Shown piece after piece: positions 53,137-61,714 of a stretch of DNA of 64,000 bases. Position 1 is the first letter of the stretch, and each line of letters starts with the position of its first letter. The stretch spans positions 2,046,001 through 2,110,000 of the forward strand of contig NZ_CP107546.1 in the NCBI RefSeq assembly GCF_025836995.1, given 5' to 3'. A program made the translations under genes and the position numbers. The notes under the pieces were generated by a model. It had not been told where the DNA came from and searched no databases. It saw only the letters and a list, made by a program, of their open reading frames with translations. Source of the DNA: Microbacterium sp. M28. GTDB lineage: Bacteria > Actinomycetota > Actinomycetes > Actinomycetales > Microbacteriaceae.

Positions 53137-53981
53137 CGGGTCGCCTCCTCGATGCGTGCCGCGACGGCGAGGTCGTCCGAGTCGATGGCGGCGAGCGCGT
53201 CGAGCAGGGCGACGGCGAAGGTCCCTGGGCCCTCGGCTCGGGTCGCCGCCCGCTCGGCGGCGATCGTGTACACCAGGTTCGCGGCGGCGACGGCCGTCAG
53301 CGCGTCGGCATCCGACTCCCGAGCGGTGCCGAGGAACGCGGCCATCACCGCACCGAGCGCGCATCCGCCGCCCGTCACCCTCGTCAGCAGGGCATCACCG
53401 TTCGCGATGCGGATCACCCGCCGGCCATCCGTGATCAGATCCACAGGACCCGACACTGCGACGACGCTGCTGTGACGCTCGGCGAGCGTGAAAGCGGCGT
53501 CCGCGGCGGCATCCGTCGTGTCGGTCGTATCGACGCCGCGCCCGCCACTGCCGACACCTGCCAGGGCGAGGATCTCGGACGCGTTCCCACGGATCGCGGT
53601 GGGGCGCAGCGCGACGAGCTCGTGGGCGAGACCGGTGCGCACGGGCAGGACACCGATCGCCACAGGGTCAAGCACCCATGGTGTACCGCCCTCGGCGGCT
53701 CCGTCGACCGCTTCTCGGGCGGCCGCGCGCTGTTCGGATCGCGGAGAGCCCAGGTTGATGAGCATCCCGGACGCCATCGAGGCGAACATCCCTGCCTCGT
53801 CGACGATGTCGACCATGGCGGGGGCCGCACCGAGGGCGAGCAGCACGTTCGCGGTGAAACCGGTCACCACCGCGTTCGTGATGCAGTGGGTCAGCGGAGG
53901 AGCCGCGCGCAGCTCCTCGAGGAGGGTCGCGGCCTCGGTCACGAGGCCGGTTTCGGAAATCGGACGCAGAAGATCGCTCAA
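53133..53981 (-). CDS. thiM: Hydroxyethylthiazole kinase
   Basis: A 282-residue thiazole kinase: [24 protein letters not shown] at the N-terminus, [27 protein letters not shown] and the C-terminal [15 protein letters not shown] with the catalytic Cys region. It phosphorylates salvaged hydroxyethylthiazole, the second precursor that ThiE couples to HMP-PP. The start is TTG with AAGGGA six to seven bases upstream; the ATG inside the SD is out of frame. Controlled by the upstream TPP riboswitch. Confidence 0.92.
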   Translation of the reverse strand: MSDLLRPISETGLVTEAATLLEELRAAPPLTHCITNAVVTGFTANVLLALGAAPAMVDIVDEAGMFASMASGMLINLGSPRSEQRAAAREAVDGAAEGGTPWVLDPVAIGVLPVRTGLAHELVALRPTAIRGNASEILALAGVGSGGRGVDTTDTTDAAADAAFTLAERHSSVVAVSGPVDLITDGRRVIRIANGDALLTRVTGGGCALGAVMAAFLGTARESDADALTAVAAANLVYTIAAERAATRAEGPGTFAVALLDALAAIDSDDLAVAARIEEATR

Positions 53982-53985
53982 CGCG

Positions 53986-54062
53986 ACATCCCTTCGCTAG
54001 TACGAACTAGATCAGGTTCGACGGGTCTGTTCTCAGCCGCGGTCGCGGCACCCCGTGTCACT
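53986..54062 (-). promoter_or_regulatory. TPP riboswitch (THI element)
   Basis: On the minus strand: ACACGGGGTGCC, then CGGCTGAGAACAGACCCGT, then CGAACCTGATCTAGTT and GTACTAGCGAAGGGA, the canonical thi-box order with CUGAGA and ACCUGAUCU cores. The final helix merges into the thiM SD (AAGGGA), so ligand binding would hide the ribosome-binding site: translational control of thiM and the downstream fusion. Confidence 0.95.
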
Positions 54063-54089
54063 GCCTCGCAGTCTAGTGCGACCGATCGG

Positions 54090-54527
54090 TCATCCCTTCG
54101 CCCACGGCATCGGACGACCCTCGGCGCGCTCCGAGTCGTCGGGCAGGTGCGGGAGCTGCTCGCCGCCGGCGCGGATGCACAGCCAGCGCAGTTCGCCGTC
54201 GCTGTCCGGCCGCGCACGCCATGTGCGCCAGACGCCCTGGCCGACGCGGATGACCGTGCCCGCCTCGACCTCGACGACGTCGTCGTCCAGTCCCATCTGT
54301 CCGCGTCCGGCGAGGAACACGTACAGCTCTTCGACACGCTCGTGCGTGTGCCAGTAGCCGGCTTCCTCGCCCGCTAGCAGGGCGTTGGCGGTCATGCCGA
54401 TGTACTGCATCGTCAGCTCGTGATCGACCACGCGACGTCCGTCGCGCGAACGCGACGGCGCGAATCCGCCGAAATGGTCGCGCCATGCGTCCGGTGCTCC
54501 GATGCTGATCACTTCGTAGTCGCTCAT
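54090..54527 (-). CDS. Cupin-domain protein
   Basis: A 145-residue small cupin with the two metal-binding motifs: GYWHTHERVEELYVFLAGRG (G-x5-H-x-H-x3,4-E) and about 20 residues later the second motif region ending AGTVIRVGQGVWRTWRA, in which the usual His appears replaced. Possible roles include sugar isomerisation or binding. It overlaps the pdxH-like gene by 4 bp. Its substrate is unknown. Confidence 0.75.
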   Translation of the reverse strand: MSDYEVISIGAPDAWRDHFGGFAPSRSRDGRRVVDHELTMQYIGMTANALLAGEEAGYWHTHERVEELYVFLAGRGQMGLDDDVVEVEAGTVIRVGQGVWRTWRARPDSDGELRWLCIRAGGEQLPHLPDDSERAEGRPMPWAKG

Positions 54528-55120
54528 GCGATGCGCTCTCCGCTCTGCTGTGGTTCGGTGTGGCCGGTGGCGATGCGGTGGGTCCAGCCCGTGTCTGTCC
54601 GCTCGTACACGAGGCGCAGATGCCGTCGATCGACGGCCCCCTGCCAGAATTCGACGCGATCGGGGACGAGCCGCCAGAGCAGCCAGTCCTCCGGGGCGAT
54701 GCCGTCGCGCGCGGCGGGCGACCGCGCGGCGAGATCCGCCGCACTGTCGGCGGCATCCGCCTGGACGACCGAACCGCGCACCCGTACGGCGCGCATCACC
54801 GGCTGCCACCAGAAATCCAAGGCGGCCACCGGCCGCGCGGCCAGCTGCTCGGCCTTTCGGGACGCGCGATGACCGGCGAACGCCCAGCCGCGGCCTCCGA
54901 CGTCCTTGAGGATCACGGTCCTGGCGTCCGGTGCTCCCTCCGCATCGACGGTCGCGAGCGTCATGGCGTGCGGCTCAGGGACGCCGGCCTGGACCGCTCC
55001 GACGATCCACTCGACGAACAGCGTCTCCGGATCGTCCGGCACGGCGGCCGGATCCGGATCCGGAGGTGTGCCGGTGAGCGAGGGCAATCCGCGCAGCCAG
55101 TCGGCCGGAGAAGTCGTCAT
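54524..55120 (-). CDS. pdxH: Pyridoxamine 5'-phosphate oxidase family (PdxH-like)
   Basis: A 198-residue FMN-dependent oxidase-like protein. It has PHAMTLATVDAEGAPDARTVILKD and FAGHRASRKAEQLAARPVAALDFWW, matching the PNPOx FMN/phosphate sites, and DRVEFWQGAVDRRHLRLVYER at the C-terminus as in true PdxH. It would oxidise pyridoxine or pyridoxamine 5'-phosphate to PLP. Some of the R-x-R contacts are changed (ARPVAALDFWWQPVMRAVRV), so a related oxidase is possible. CAGGAT lies six bases before the ATG. Confidence 0.78.
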   Translation of the reverse strand: MTTSPADWLRGLPSLTGTPPDPDPAAVPDDPETLFVEWIVGAVQAGVPEPHAMTLATVDAEGAPDARTVILKDVGGRGWAFAGHRASRKAEQLAARPVAALDFWWQPVMRAVRVRGSVVQADAADSAADLAARSPAARDGIAPEDWLLWRLVPDRVEFWQGAVDRRHLRLVYERTDTGWTHRIATGHTEPQQSGERIA

Positions 55121-55143
55121 GCGTCCATCCTGGCGCAGGCGGC

Positions 55144-56304
55144 TCAGGTGCGGGCCGCGTCGGCGAGTGCCGCCACGCGTGCCGCCGCCTCGGACACGCG
55201 AGCCGCGAAGCGGGGATCCGACTCGGCGCGGACCACCAGGGCATCGATGATCAGCCCCGCTGTCTCAGGAGTGGACCCGGCGATCGTCAGCACCATGTCC
55301 GCGCCGGCGGCGACCGCGGTGACGGCGTTCGCGACGGGGTCGGCATAGGCCGGATCGCCGGACGAGAGCAGCATGCCGAGGTCGTCGGTCACCGCGACGC
55401 CCTCGAACCCGAGTTCGTCGCGGAGCACGCCGTACCACTCCGGCGACAGCGTCGCCGGAAGCGGGGACACCTCGGTGAACCTCAGGTGCCCCATCATGAC
55501 GAGCTCCGCACCGGCGTCGATGCCGGCGCGGAACGGAAGCGCGTCGACGGTTCGCCATTCGGCCAGCCCCATCCCGGTCGTCGGGATGCTGTGGTGCGAG
55601 TCCCCCTCGGCCGCGCCGTGCCCGGGGAAGTGCTTGAGGGTCGTGGCGACGCGTCCGCGCTCCCCCGCGACGATGGCCGCGACACGATCGGCGACCGCCT
55701 GCGCGTCGGTGCCGTAGGACCTGCTGTGGATGAAGGAGCCGTCGGAACGCGGCACGTCGGCGACGACGCCGAAGTTGATGTCGATCCCCGCGTCGTCCAG
55801 CAGTTGCGCCCGAGCGGCGAACGCGGTCTGGGCGGCTGCGGGCTCCTCGCTCTTCAACGTGCGGGCGGAGGGCAGCTGATCCCAGGGCACACGGGCGACC
55901 GCGCCGCCCTCCTGATCGGTCGCGATCAGGGCATCCGCGGATGTCGCGTGCACGGCGTCCGTGAGCGCGCGCAGCTGCTCCGGCGCACCGGGGACGTTGT
56001 TGCCCATGAGGATCAGCCCTCGCGGTCCGCCTGCGGCATACGCGGAGAGCGCCGCCGAATCGGTGCCGGCCGCATACCCCATCACGATGAGCGCGGCCCG
56101 TTCGCGCAACGGCATCCGGTCGACGCGTTCCGCGGCCTGCTCGAGCGGGGTCCTCGGAGTCGGTGACGGTGTCGGCGTCGAGGTCGCCGATGGCGGCGCT
56201 GACGCGTTCGGCGACGGCTGCGCGTCCGGTGCGCATGCCGCAAGACCGAGGCCCAGCGACACCAGCACCGCGACGGACAGGAGGCGTCGCCGTGAGATCG
56301 TCAT
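55144..56304 (-). CDS. nagZ: GH3 beta-N-acetylhexosaminidase-like lipoprotein (NagZ family)
   Basis: A 386-residue exported protein: basic start, hydrophobic core and lipobox LAAC (Cys24), then a Pro/Ser/Thr linker to residue 52. The GH3 domain carries the NagZ signature KHFPGHGAAEGDSHHSIP (residues 224-241, with the catalytic His-Asp dyad) and nucleophile Asp in GVAVTDDLGM. It likely removes N-acetylglucosamine from peptidoglycan fragments on the outside of the membrane. The exported form differs from cytoplasmic E. coli NagZ. Confidence 0.88.
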   Translation of the reverse strand: MTISRRRLLSVAVLVSLGLGLAACAPDAQPSPNASAPPSATSTPTPSPTPRTPLEQAAERVDRMPLRERAALIVMGYAAGTDSAALSAYAAGGPRGLILMGNNVPGAPEQLRALTDAVHATSADALIATDQEGGAVARVPWDQLPSARTLKSEEPAAAQTAFAARAQLLDDAGIDINFGVVADVPRSDGSFIHSRSYGTDAQAVADRVAAIVAGERGRVATTLKHFPGHGAAEGDSHHSIPTTGMGLAEWRTVDALPFRAGIDAGAELVMMGHLRFTEVSPLPATLSPEWYGVLRDELGFEGVAVTDDLGMLLSSGDPAYADPVANAVTAVAAGADMVLTIAGSTPETAGLIIDALVVRAESDPRFAARVSEAAARVAALADAART

Positions 56305-56329
56305 GCATCCATCCTGCGCTACTCGCTCG

Positions 56330-56510
56330 CTCGTCGAGCGATTACGGCGAAGCGACCGAGACGAACGGAGTCACTGCTGCTCAGCGATCCGCCCGTTTCG
56401 GCTCGCTTCGCTCGCTCAACGAACGAGGGGGTGTGGTACCCGGCTCGCCTCGCCGCTCAACGAACGAGGGCTGGGGCCTCGTGCCTTCGCCACTGAACGA
56501 ACGAGACAGG
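56330..56510. repeat. Intergenic short-repeat cluster between nagZ and pheT
   Basis: CAACGAACGAG occurs near 56417 and 56458, and a variant TGAACGAACGAGA near 56494. They alternate with GCTCGCTTCGCTCGCTC-type blocks and a CTCGCTCGCTCGTCGAGCG start. Microbacterium genomes often carry such GAGCGAGCGAAGCGAG repeats between genes; they can fold into hairpins. No gene is present here. Confidence 0.65.
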
Positions 56511-59006
56511 TCACTCCCGCAGGGTCGCTCCGAAGCGCTCGGCGGCGACGGCGACTCCGGCGAGCTTCGCCTCGGTCGCCTCGGCAGCGGTCAGCGTGCG
56601 GTCCGGCGCGCGGAAGCGGAGGGCGAACGTCAGGCTCTTCGTGCCATCGGGAAGCCCCTCGCCACGGTAGTCGTCGACGAGTCGCAGCGATTCGAGCAGG
56701 TCTCCGGCGCCCTCTACGAGCGCCGCGCGCACATCGCCTGCGGCCGCTGCGGCCGGCACGACGAGCGAGACGTCCTGCGTCGCCGCGGGGAACGTCGACA
56801 GGCTCTCCGCCACGACACCGGCGCCCGCGAGCTCCAGGATGCCGTCGAGATCCAGTTCGAGCACGACGGCGCGTCCTGGCAGATCGGCGTCGGCGGCGAC
56901 GTTCGGATGCAGTTCACCGACATAGCCCACCTCGGCGCCGCGCACGCTCAGCACTCCGGTGCGCCCGGGGTGCAGCGCCGCGCGCTGCCCCTGCACGACG
57001 TCGATCTCGACGCCGGCGGCCACGGCGATCACCTGTACCGCATCCAGCGCCTCGCTGAGCCCGTACGCCTCGGCCGCACGGCCGGGCTGCCGAGCAGTCA
57101 CGTTGCCGGCGAACAGGGCCGCGATGTGGCGGCGCTGTGGCGGGATCGAGGCGTTCAGAGCGGCGAGCGTCTCGTCCGTGGGCCGCTCACCGAGCGGCGG
57201 CACTTCCTCCGTGCCGTACCGGACGTCGGCCTCGGGGAGGAACACGATGCCCGCCTCGAAGATCGCGATGTCGGTCAGTCCTCGTGCGATGTTGCGGTGC
57301 GCGATCTGCAGGAGGCCGGGAACGAGCGAGCGGCGCAGGAACGGCGCCTGTCCGTCGAGCGCGTTGGCCAGGCGGATGCTGGGAAGGTGCTCCCCCGTCG
57401 CCGATCCGTGCAGGTCGTTGTGCGCCTCGGTCGTGAACGGGAACGCCGGGGTCTCGACGAGGCCGGCGGCGGCGAGGGCGTTCGCGACGCGTCGGCGGCC
57501 GTGCTGCATCGCCGTGAGTCCTCGGCCGGACGGCGGCGTCGGAAGAACCGACGGGATGCGGTCGAGCCCGTGGATGCGGGCGACCTCCTCGGCGAGCGTC
57601 CACTTGTCGGTGAGGTCAGGGCGCCAGCTCGGCGGGATGACGAACCAGCCGTCCGAGGTCTCCGCGACCTCGGCGCCGATCGTCTCGAGGGCGTCGACGA
57701 TCTCGGCATCCTCGTAGTCGACGCCGATCAGCCCCGGCACGAACTCGGCCGGAAGGTCGATCCCGGCGATCTCCACCTCGGTGTACAGCGCTCCACCGAC
57801 CTCATCGAGCGTGCCTCCGGCGAGCTCGACCATCAGGTCGGCGACGCGACGTGCCGCCACGAACGGGATCAGCGGGTCGACGCCGCGTTCGAAGCGCTTG
57901 GACGCCTCGCTGGGCAGCTTGTGCCGTCGCGCCGTACGGGCGATCGACACCGGGTCGAAGTTCGCGGCCTCGATGAGGACGTTACGCGTCTCGTCGCTCA
58001 TCTCGGTCGTTCCGCCGCCCATGACGCCGGCGAGACCGATGGGACCCGAGTCGTCGGTGATCAGCAGGTCCTCAATGTGCAGGCTGCGCTCCTGACCGTC
58101 CAGGGTCGTCATCTTCTCGCCCTGCTGAGCGCGACGCACCGTGATGCCGCCGGACAGCTTGTCCAGGTCGTAGCCGTGGATCGGGTTGCCGAGTTCGAGC
58201 ATGACGTAGTTGGTGATGTCGATCAGCACGCCCAGCGAGCGGATGCCGGCGAGCGCCAGACGAGCCACCATCCACGGCGGGGTCGGACGAGAAGGATCGA
58301 CGCCGCGGACCACGCGCACCACGAACTCCTGCACCGCGGGCGCATCGCGCAACGGTTCAGCCGTGACGGCGAGCGGGAAGCCGGTGCCGGGGGCGACCTC
58401 GTCCCACTCGTGCTCCGCCGGGTCGCGGAAGTCGGCCCCGGTGGCGTGACCGTACTCGCGTGCGACGCCGCGGATCGAGAACGCGTAGCCGCGGTCGGGC
58501 GTGACGTTGATCTCGACGGCGACGTCGTCCAACCCCAGCAGGGCGAGCGCGTCGACGCCGACCTCGGGGTCGAGCCCCAGCGAGGACAGGATCAGGATGC
58601 CGTTGTGCTCGTCGCCGAGGCCCAGCTCCCGCGCCGAGGCGATCATGCCGTCGGAGACGTGACCGTAGGTCTTGCGCGCGGCGATCGGGAACGGACCGGG
58701 GAGCACGGCGCCGGGCAGGGTCACGACGACCTTGTCGCCGACGGCGAAGTTGCTCGCGCCGCACACGATGCCGCGCGGTTCGGCTTCGCCGACATCCACC
58801 TGGCACCACCGGATCGTCTTGCCGTTGGACTGCGGCTCCTCCTCGAACGAGAGCACCTGTCCGACGACGACGGGGCCGGAGATCTCGAAACGGTGGATCT
58901 CCTCCTCCTCGAAGCCGACCGCGACGAGCGCCGCGAAGACGTCCTCAGGCGCGGCATCCGGTGCCACATCCACGTACTCACGCAACCACGAAAGCGGGAC
59001 GCGCAT
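56511..59006 (-). CDS. pheT: Phenylalanyl-tRNA synthetase beta subunit
   Basis: An 831-residue bacterial PheT. The N-terminal tRNA-binding EMAP-like domain contains GVVVGQVLSFE-type sequence (GPVVVGQVLSFEEEPQSNG), followed by the B3/B4 editing domain (PTPPWMVARLALAGIRSLGV, ELGNPIHGYDLDKL), B5, the catalytic-like core and the C-terminal anticodon-binding ferredoxin fold (FPAATQDVSLVV, DDYRGEGLPDGTKSLTFALRF). The ATG at 59006 overlaps the pheS stop by one base. A GTG three bases earlier is an alternative. Confidence 0.96.
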   Translation of the reverse strand: MRVPLSWLREYVDVAPDAAPEDVFAALVAVGFEEEEIHRFEISGPVVVGQVLSFEEEPQSNGKTIRWCQVDVGEAEPRGIVCGASNFAVGDKVVVTLPGAVLPGPFPIAARKTYGHVSDGMIASARELGLGDEHNGILILSSLGLDPEVGVDALALLGLDDVAVEINVTPDRGYAFSIRGVAREYGHATGADFRDPAEHEWDEVAPGTGFPLAVTAEPLRDAPAVQEFVVRVVRGVDPSRPTPPWMVARLALAGIRSLGVLIDITNYVMLELGNPIHGYDLDKLSGGITVRRAQQGEKMTTLDGQERSLHIEDLLITDDSGPIGLAGVMGGGTTEMSDETRNVLIEAANFDPVSIARTARRHKLPSEASKRFERGVDPLIPFVAARRVADLMVELAGGTLDEVGGALYTEVEIAGIDLPAEFVPGLIGVDYEDAEIVDALETIGAEVAETSDGWFVIPPSWRPDLTDKWTLAEEVARIHGLDRIPSVLPTPPSGRGLTAMQHGRRRVANALAAAGLVETPAFPFTTEAHNDLHGSATGEHLPSIRLANALDGQAPFLRRSLVPGLLQIAHRNIARGLTDIAIFEAGIVFLPEADVRYGTEEVPPLGERPTDETLAALNASIPPQRRHIAALFAGNVTARQPGRAAEAYGLSEALDAVQVIAVAAGVEIDVVQGQRAALHPGRTGVLSVRGAEVGYVGELHPNVAADADLPGRAVVLELDLDGILELAGAGVVAESLSTFPAATQDVSLVVPAAAAAGDVRAALVEGAGDLLESLRLVDDYRGEGLPDGTKSLTFALRFRAPDRTLTAAEATEAKLAGVAVAAERFGATLRE

Positions 59007-60046
59007 CACACCACCATCCCGAACTGCTCGCTGAAGCGGACATCACCTTCGGCCATGTCGCGCATATCCTTCACATCGCTGCGGAACATCAGGCCCCGCT
59101 CGATCCCCATGCCGAACGCGAATCCGCTGTACTCGTCGGGGTCGATGCCCGCGGCACGCAGCACGTTCGGGTTCACCATTCCGCAGCCGCCCCACTCGAT
59201 CCAGCGTGCACCGCCCTTGAAGGTCGGGTGCCACAGGTCCAGCTCAGCGGACGGTTCGGTGAACGGGAAGTAATTGGTGCGGAAGCGCGTCTTGGCCTCC
59301 GGGCCGAACAGCTGCCGAGCGAAGTGGTCGAGGGTGCCCTTCAGATGAGCCATCGTGATCCCCTTGTCGATCACGAGCCCCTCGAACTGGGTGAACACCG
59401 GCAGATGCGTCGCGTCGAACTCGTCGGTGCGGTACACGCGACCGGGGCACAGCACGTAGATCGGCACCTCGCGGTCGAGCATCGTGCGCACCTGCACGGG
59501 GCTCGTGTGCGTCCGCATCACGAGGTGGCGCGAGGTCGGGTCGACGTAGAACGTGTCCTGCTCCTGACGGGCGGGGTGATCCACGTCGAAGTTCAGGGCG
59601 TCGAAGTTGAACCACTCGTGCTCGAGTTCCGGTCCCTCCGCGATCTCCCAGCCCATCCCGACGAAGATGTCGCACACCTCGTCCTGCAGCAAGGTGAGGG
59701 GATGCCGCGCACCCACGCGCGTGCGGGAGGACACCGCCGTGATGTCGACGCGCTCCGCCTCCAGGCGTGCGGCGGTCTCAGCCTCGGCCAGCTCGGCCTC
59801 CTTGGCGGCGAGCGCCTGGGTGACCCGGCCGCGGCCCTGACCCACGAGCTTGCCGAAGGTCGCCTTGTGCTCGGGGGCGACCTGGCGCATCGAGGCGTTC
59901 AGGACCGCCAACGGCGACCCCTCCCCCACGTGCGCCGCGCGCGCGGCCTTCAGCTCTGCGGTGCTGGCAGCGGCGCCGATCGCGTCGAGCGCTGCTGCGA
60001 CGGCGGTCTCCACCGCCTCGGGCGTGATCTCAGGTACGTCTGACAC
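59006..60046 (-). CDS. pheS: Phenylalanyl-tRNA synthetase alpha subunit
   Basis: A 346-residue class II synthetase subunit: N-terminal coiled coil (ALAAKEAELAEAETAARLEAE), HPLTLLQDEVCDIFVGMGWE, motif 2 TSPVQVRTML and motif 3 GFAFGMGIERGLMF. It forms an alpha2-beta2 enzyme with PheT. GTG at 60046 is the right length for the family. TAGACT at 60055-60060 is eight bases upstream, so pheST may be transcribed without a leader. Confidence 0.96.
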   Translation of the reverse strand: MSDVPEITPEAVETAVAAALDAIGAAASTAELKAARAAHVGEGSPLAVLNASMRQVAPEHKATFGKLVGQGRGRVTQALAAKEAELAEAETAARLEAERVDITAVSSRTRVGARHPLTLLQDEVCDIFVGMGWEIAEGPELEHEWFNFDALNFDVDHPARQEQDTFYVDPTSRHLVMRTHTSPVQVRTMLDREVPIYVLCPGRVYRTDEFDATHLPVFTQFEGLVIDKGITMAHLKGTLDHFARQLFGPEAKTRFRTNYFPFTEPSAELDLWHPTFKGGARWIEWGGCGMVNPNVLRAAGIDPDEYSGFAFGMGIERGLMFRSDVKDMRDMAEGDVRFSEQFGMVV

Positions 60047-60054
60047 GAGAGACG

Positions 60055-60081
60055 AGTCTACCGGCGCGCGGTGAGCGCGCC
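60055..60081 (-). promoter_or_regulatory. pheST promoter -10 and inverted repeat
   Basis: TAGACT (60055-60060) precedes the GTG by eight bases. Immediately upstream, GGCGCGC (60063-60069) and GCGCGCC (60075-60081) form a 7-bp hairpin with a 5-base loop, which may end the ABC transporter operon. It lacks a T-run. Confidence 0.5.
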
Positions 60082-60087
60082 GTGCCG

Positions 60088-61005
60088 TCAGCCGCCCGTC
60101 GTGGTCCCGTCGTACTTGCCCGCGCCCTTCTGAAGGGCGATGGCCTCGGTGAGAGTCGACTCGTCGTCCGCCGCCGGGTTGTGGGCCGTCGCGATGGCCC
60201 GCAGCTTCGGCGATCGGCGCGTGCGGATCTCGACGTACTTCGCGATGCCGGAGAGGATCAGACACATGATGATGTAGATGCCGCCGATGACGAACGCCGC
60301 CTGCAGGATGGGACGGCCCTGCTGCGAACCGAGCAGCTTGGCGAAGTACAGCAGTTCGGGGTACGTGATGATGAACCCGAGCGCGGTGTCCTTCATCGTC
60401 ACGACGAGCTGGGCGACGATGACCGGCAGCATCGCCCGCACGGCCTGCGGCAGCAGGATGAGTCGCATGACGCCGCTCTTGCGGAGGCCGATCGCGTAGC
60501 CGGCTTCCTTCTGACCCCGTGGGAGCGCCTCGACGCCCGCACGCAGCACCTCGGCGAGCACCGACCCGTTGTAGACCATCAGCGCGATGACGACCGCCCA
60601 GTACGGCGGCATCTTCACACCGATCACGGGGAGGCCGTAGTACAGCAGCATCATGAAGACGAGCACGGGGACAGCGCGGAAGAACTCCGTGACCACGGTG
60701 ACCGGCACGCGGATCCACGCGTGGTCGGAGAGTCGACCGATCGCGAGGATGAAACCGAGCGCCAGGCTGAGCACCGCCGCGACGGCGAACGCGGCGAGCG
60801 TGCGCCCCAGGGCCTCGAAGATCTGCATCCACACGGCCGAGAAAGTGAAGACGTACCAGCGGTCGGCGTCGAACTGCCCGCTCTTCCAGAACTGGTAGAT
60901 CATGAACCCGAGGACGGCGAGCACCAGGAGGACGGTGCCGATGCCGATCAGCCTGTTGCGGATGATGGCCTTGGGACCCGGCACGTCATAGAGCACGGAA
61001 GTCAT
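60088..61005 (-). CDS. gluD: Amino acid ABC transporter permease (GluD-like)
   Basis: A 305-residue permease with about five to six membrane segments of the His/Glu/Gln/Arg family. The EAA loop reads RAGVEALPRGQKEAGYAIGLRKSGVMRLILLPQA. A hydrophilic C-terminal tail of about 45 residues (PKLRAIATAHNPAADDESTL) extends beyond the family norm. With its neighbours it forms a polar amino acid uptake system, by gene order most like glutamate GluABCD. It overlaps gluC by 4 bp. Confidence 0.9.
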   Translation of the reverse strand: MTSVLYDVPGPKAIIRNRLIGIGTVLLVLAVLGFMIYQFWKSGQFDADRWYVFTFSAVWMQIFEALGRTLAAFAVAAVLSLALGFILAIGRLSDHAWIRVPVTVVTEFFRAVPVLVFMMLLYYGLPVIGVKMPPYWAVVIALMVYNGSVLAEVLRAGVEALPRGQKEAGYAIGLRKSGVMRLILLPQAVRAMLPVIVAQLVVTMKDTALGFIITYPELLYFAKLLGSQQGRPILQAAFVIGGIYIIMCLILSGIAKYVEIRTRRSPKLRAIATAHNPAADDESTLTEAIALQKGAGKYDGTTTGG

Positions 61006-61649
61006 CGCGCGATCCTCCACTTGTTCTCGAGATAGCGCTGCAGCCAGCTGAGCAGCAGGACGAGGGCGACGAAGATGACGGCGACCCAGAGCAGCACGAC
61101 CAGGGCGTTCTCGCCGCGTTCGCTGAGATTCGAGCGGACCGCTCCGAGCTCGACGACCGAGAATCCGGCCGCGACCGTGGTGTTCTTGAGCAGAGCGATG
61201 AAGACGCTCATCATGGGCGGCACGACCGAGCGGAACGCCTGCGGGAGCACGACCAGGCTCATGACCTGCCCGAACGGGAGACCGAGCGCCCGCGCGGCCT
61301 CTGCCTGACCGACCGGCACGGTGTTCACGCCGGCGCGGAGGACCTCCGCGACGTAGGTCGCCGTGTAGATGCCGAGGGCGAAGACGCCCAGCACCGTCGG
61401 GTCGACCCGCGGGAGGCCCAGCTGCGGGTATCCGAAGATGAAGAAGAAGAAGACGAGCGTCAACGGGGTGTTGCGCACCAGGTTCACATAGACCGTGCCG
61501 ACCGCACGGGCGATGGGCACCGGAGCCACCCGCATCGCGCCGACGATCACCCCGATGACGAGCGCGAGCGCGCCGCCGGCGAAGAACAGCACCACGGTGT
61601 TGCGCAGGGCTATGCCCCAGATGTCCAGGTTGTCGAAGATGACGTTCAC
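61002..61649 (-). CDS. gluC: Amino acid ABC transporter permease (GluC-like)
   Basis: A 215-residue permease with about five membrane segments and the EAA loop RAGVNTVPVGQAEAARALGLPFGQVMSLVVLPQA. It pairs with the GluD-like permease to form the heterodimeric channel. Start MNVIFDNLDIWGIALRN is typical. The stem-loop at 61681-61706 sits between it and the binding-protein gene. Confidence 0.92.
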   Translation of the reverse strand: MNVIFDNLDIWGIALRNTVVLFFAGGALALVIGVIVGAMRVAPVPIARAVGTVYVNLVRNTPLTLVFFFFIFGYPQLGLPRVDPTVLGVFALGIYTATYVAEVLRAGVNTVPVGQAEAARALGLPFGQVMSLVVLPQAFRSVVPPMMSVFIALLKNTTVAAGFSVVELGAVRSNLSERGENALVVLLWVAVIFVALVLLLSWLQRYLENKWRIAR

Positions 61650-61680
61650 GCCGCCGTCCTCCCCTTCTGAGAGTCAGAGA

Positions 61681-61706
61681 GGGGGCGACCCGTGCGGGCC
61701 GCCCCC
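61681..61706 (-). terminator. Intra-operon stem-loop between gluB and gluC
   Basis: GGGGGCGACCC and GGGCCGCCCCC pair around a short loop. There is no T-run, so it is more likely an mRNA-stabilising or partial terminator structure that keeps binding-protein levels above permease levels, a common design in ABC transporter operons. Confidence 0.65.
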
Positions 61707-61714
61707 TGCGTCGG

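Noticed and set aside
56163..59273. 1036-codon plus-strand ORF opposite pheT
   Set aside because: Antisense to a full-length pheT with all domains. The Arg/Asp/His-rich composition is typical of GC-rich shadows.
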